Part shown: piece after piece, positions 21,315-22,525 of the stretch
Position numbering within the stretch: position 1 is the first letter of the stretch
How the letters are laid out: each line of letters begins with the position of its first letter
Origin: Cylindrodendrum hubeiense
Lineage: Eukaryota; Ascomycota; Sordariomycetes; Hypocreales; Nectriaceae
NCBI GenBank assembly: GCA_014621425.1
Contig: JAANBB010000567.1
Coordinates: 1 to 22,525, forward strand
Direction of reading: 5' to 3'
Length of the DNA stretch: 22,525 nt
Notes under the pieces: model-generated
The model's database searches: none
Seen by the model: the letters and a program-made list of their open reading frames with translations, nothing else
What the model was told of the DNA's origin: nothing
Position numbers and translations under genes: made by a program

Positions 21315-22525
21315 TATTTCTCTAGATTATATTATATAATATAATCCTGAATACTTAATATTAAAAATTACTATTTTTAACCTATTATATTTAAAATTAT
21401 ACTATTTTATTTCTTTTTATAATTAGTATTAATTAGATATTAAGCTAGTATTATAGAAGACTATATCTAGCTTAATAAGGAATATAAAATACTTATTTAC
21501 TAGTATTATTATTATACTATCTAATTAGGATAAAATATTACCTAATACTTTTACTAAGAATATTAGCTTAAAAGACTAGACTTATATAAGATTATAGACT
21601 ACTTTAAGAATATAAGATTAAGTAATTTAATATATATTATATTACCTAAAGATAATTTAACTCTAATTATACCACTTAAGATCTATTATAGTTTTAGCTA
21701 TATAGAATATAGATATCTAACTATTATAAATAACAATATTATAAAGTATTAATAGATAACTAGATATAAGTACCACTATAGGAAGATAGATAATAGTAGA
21801 GCTATAGAGAGAGTAAGGGTCAAGTAATATATTAAGGTATAACTATAGTTATAAATATAGAGTGAGTATATATAGTATTAGATTGTTAATAATAATAATA
21901 CTATTAATAACTTAATATATACATAGGAATAGAAGGTAATAATAATCATATTAGACTAGAGAGAGAGTATAATATAATATATAATTACTAAATATATAAA
22001 TATATTTAGTAAAGATAATATTAATTAGTTCTAGAAAGGTAATATAAAGGAAAGCTTAGATTATAACTTAATATAAGTAAAGTGACTTAAATAGATATTA
22101 TACTTTAAATTATAGAATAAACTTAGTATTTTTATAATAGCTAAATAAGTAAGAGTAAGGGCAATTATAGGGTAATAATAATAATAATAATTAAGATAAG
22201 AGACCTATTATTAAGATAAGGTAATTACTATCTAAGAGTAGTAATTATTATAATAAGTTAATAAGAGCTTTAATCAGGAAATTAAGCACTATAATTAATA
22301 GCTTAATAATATACTAGTAAAGATATTATAATAACTAGATAGTATTTTAACTATTATATTATAGGGAATACTATTTGAGCTTAAAGATAAGGTATTATTA
22401 ATAGCTAAATATTATATAGTTAAATAGTATTACTTAAACTTCTATTTATATATATACTAGCTTAATTATATAGAAGTTTTTATATAATAAGTTATTCACT
22501 TTACTAATAAATAATAGAGCTTATT
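21315..22525. other. AT-rich end of the window, possible unidentified relic
   Basis: No intact gene is present. On the + strand, from about 21,750 to the end, one frame gives protein-like text broken only by TAA, TAG and TGA (for example FELKDKVLLIAKYYIV near 22,374-22,421). The minus strand also reads fairly well in one frame, and neither matches a family I know. In DNA this AT-rich, nearly all stops are TAA or TAG in any frame, so this is weak evidence of coding. Confidence 0.3.

Larger units (their letters stand above)
6721..22525. repeat. AT-rich, RIP-degraded block (AT isochore-like)
   Basis: About 15.8 kb of DNA is dominated by TA, AT and AA dinucleotides, with C and G scarce and no open frame of useful length. 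Repeated sequences inside it differ from one another almost only by C/T and A/G transitions, and coding relics carry TAA or TAG where Gln, Trp or Arg would be expected. In ascomycetes this is the outcome of repeat-induced point mutation. The block is consistent with an AT-rich compartment such as a subtelomere, pericentromere or transposon island. It reaches the right end of the window, so its full size is unknown. Confidence 0.85.

Noticed and set aside
6721..22525. Mitochondrial DNA insertion, suggested by very high A+T content
   Set aside because: The readable relics are nuclear-type helicase proteins, the stops fit C-to-T and G-to-A changes, and no mitochondrial gene or tRNA was recognised.

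Overview
The window looks like a chromosome segment of a filamentous ascomycete (Pezizomycotina). The evidence is a gene with two very short GT-AG introns (62 and 55 nt), a secreted tannase-type esterase, and a sharp switch from ordinary gene-bearing DNA to about 16 kb of extremely TA-rich DNA that carries the marks of repeat-induced point mutation (RIP: C-to-T and G-to-A transitions, mainly at CpA/TpG). I cannot name the species.

Left part (1 to about 6,300): three intact single-copy genes. They are an SsuD-like flavin-dependent monooxygenase (172-1272, +), a serine beta-lactamase-family hydrolase (2366-3616, -), and a three-exon secreted tannase/feruloyl esterase (4559-6271, +). The last two are transcribed divergently from a 942-bp spacer. 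All three are peripheral-metabolism enzymes. Nothing in the sequence shows that they form one pathway.

Boundary (about 6,272-6,720): base composition decays over a few hundred bases just after the esterase stop codon, and no gene is seen.

Right part (about 6,720-22,525): an AT-rich, RIP-degraded block without an intact gene. Its contents can still be partly read. (a) Two head-to-tail copies of a 2,037-bp unit lie at 9,054-11,090 and 11,091-13,127, with a fragment of the unit's left end at 20,920. (b) A relic at about 13,515-14,650 reads in one frame, with stops of the kind RIP makes, and resembles the middle region of fungal telomere-linked-helicase-type (OrsD-like/RecQ) proteins. (c) A second, longer relic at about 15,262-20,110 keeps that middle region and, downstream, a recognisable RecQ-type superfamily 2 helicase core. 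The altered residues in its Walker A box, DEAH-like box and arginine-finger motif are all explained by RIP transitions. Such helicase genes are typical of fungal chromosome ends, and a short TTAGGG-like stretch lies about 1 kb to the right. A subtelomeric or telomere-derived origin is therefore a reasonable hypothesis, but it is not proven.

The most notable observations are the ghost helicase, the indel-free tandem duplication, and an opposite strand bias of the remaining C and G in the two relics.
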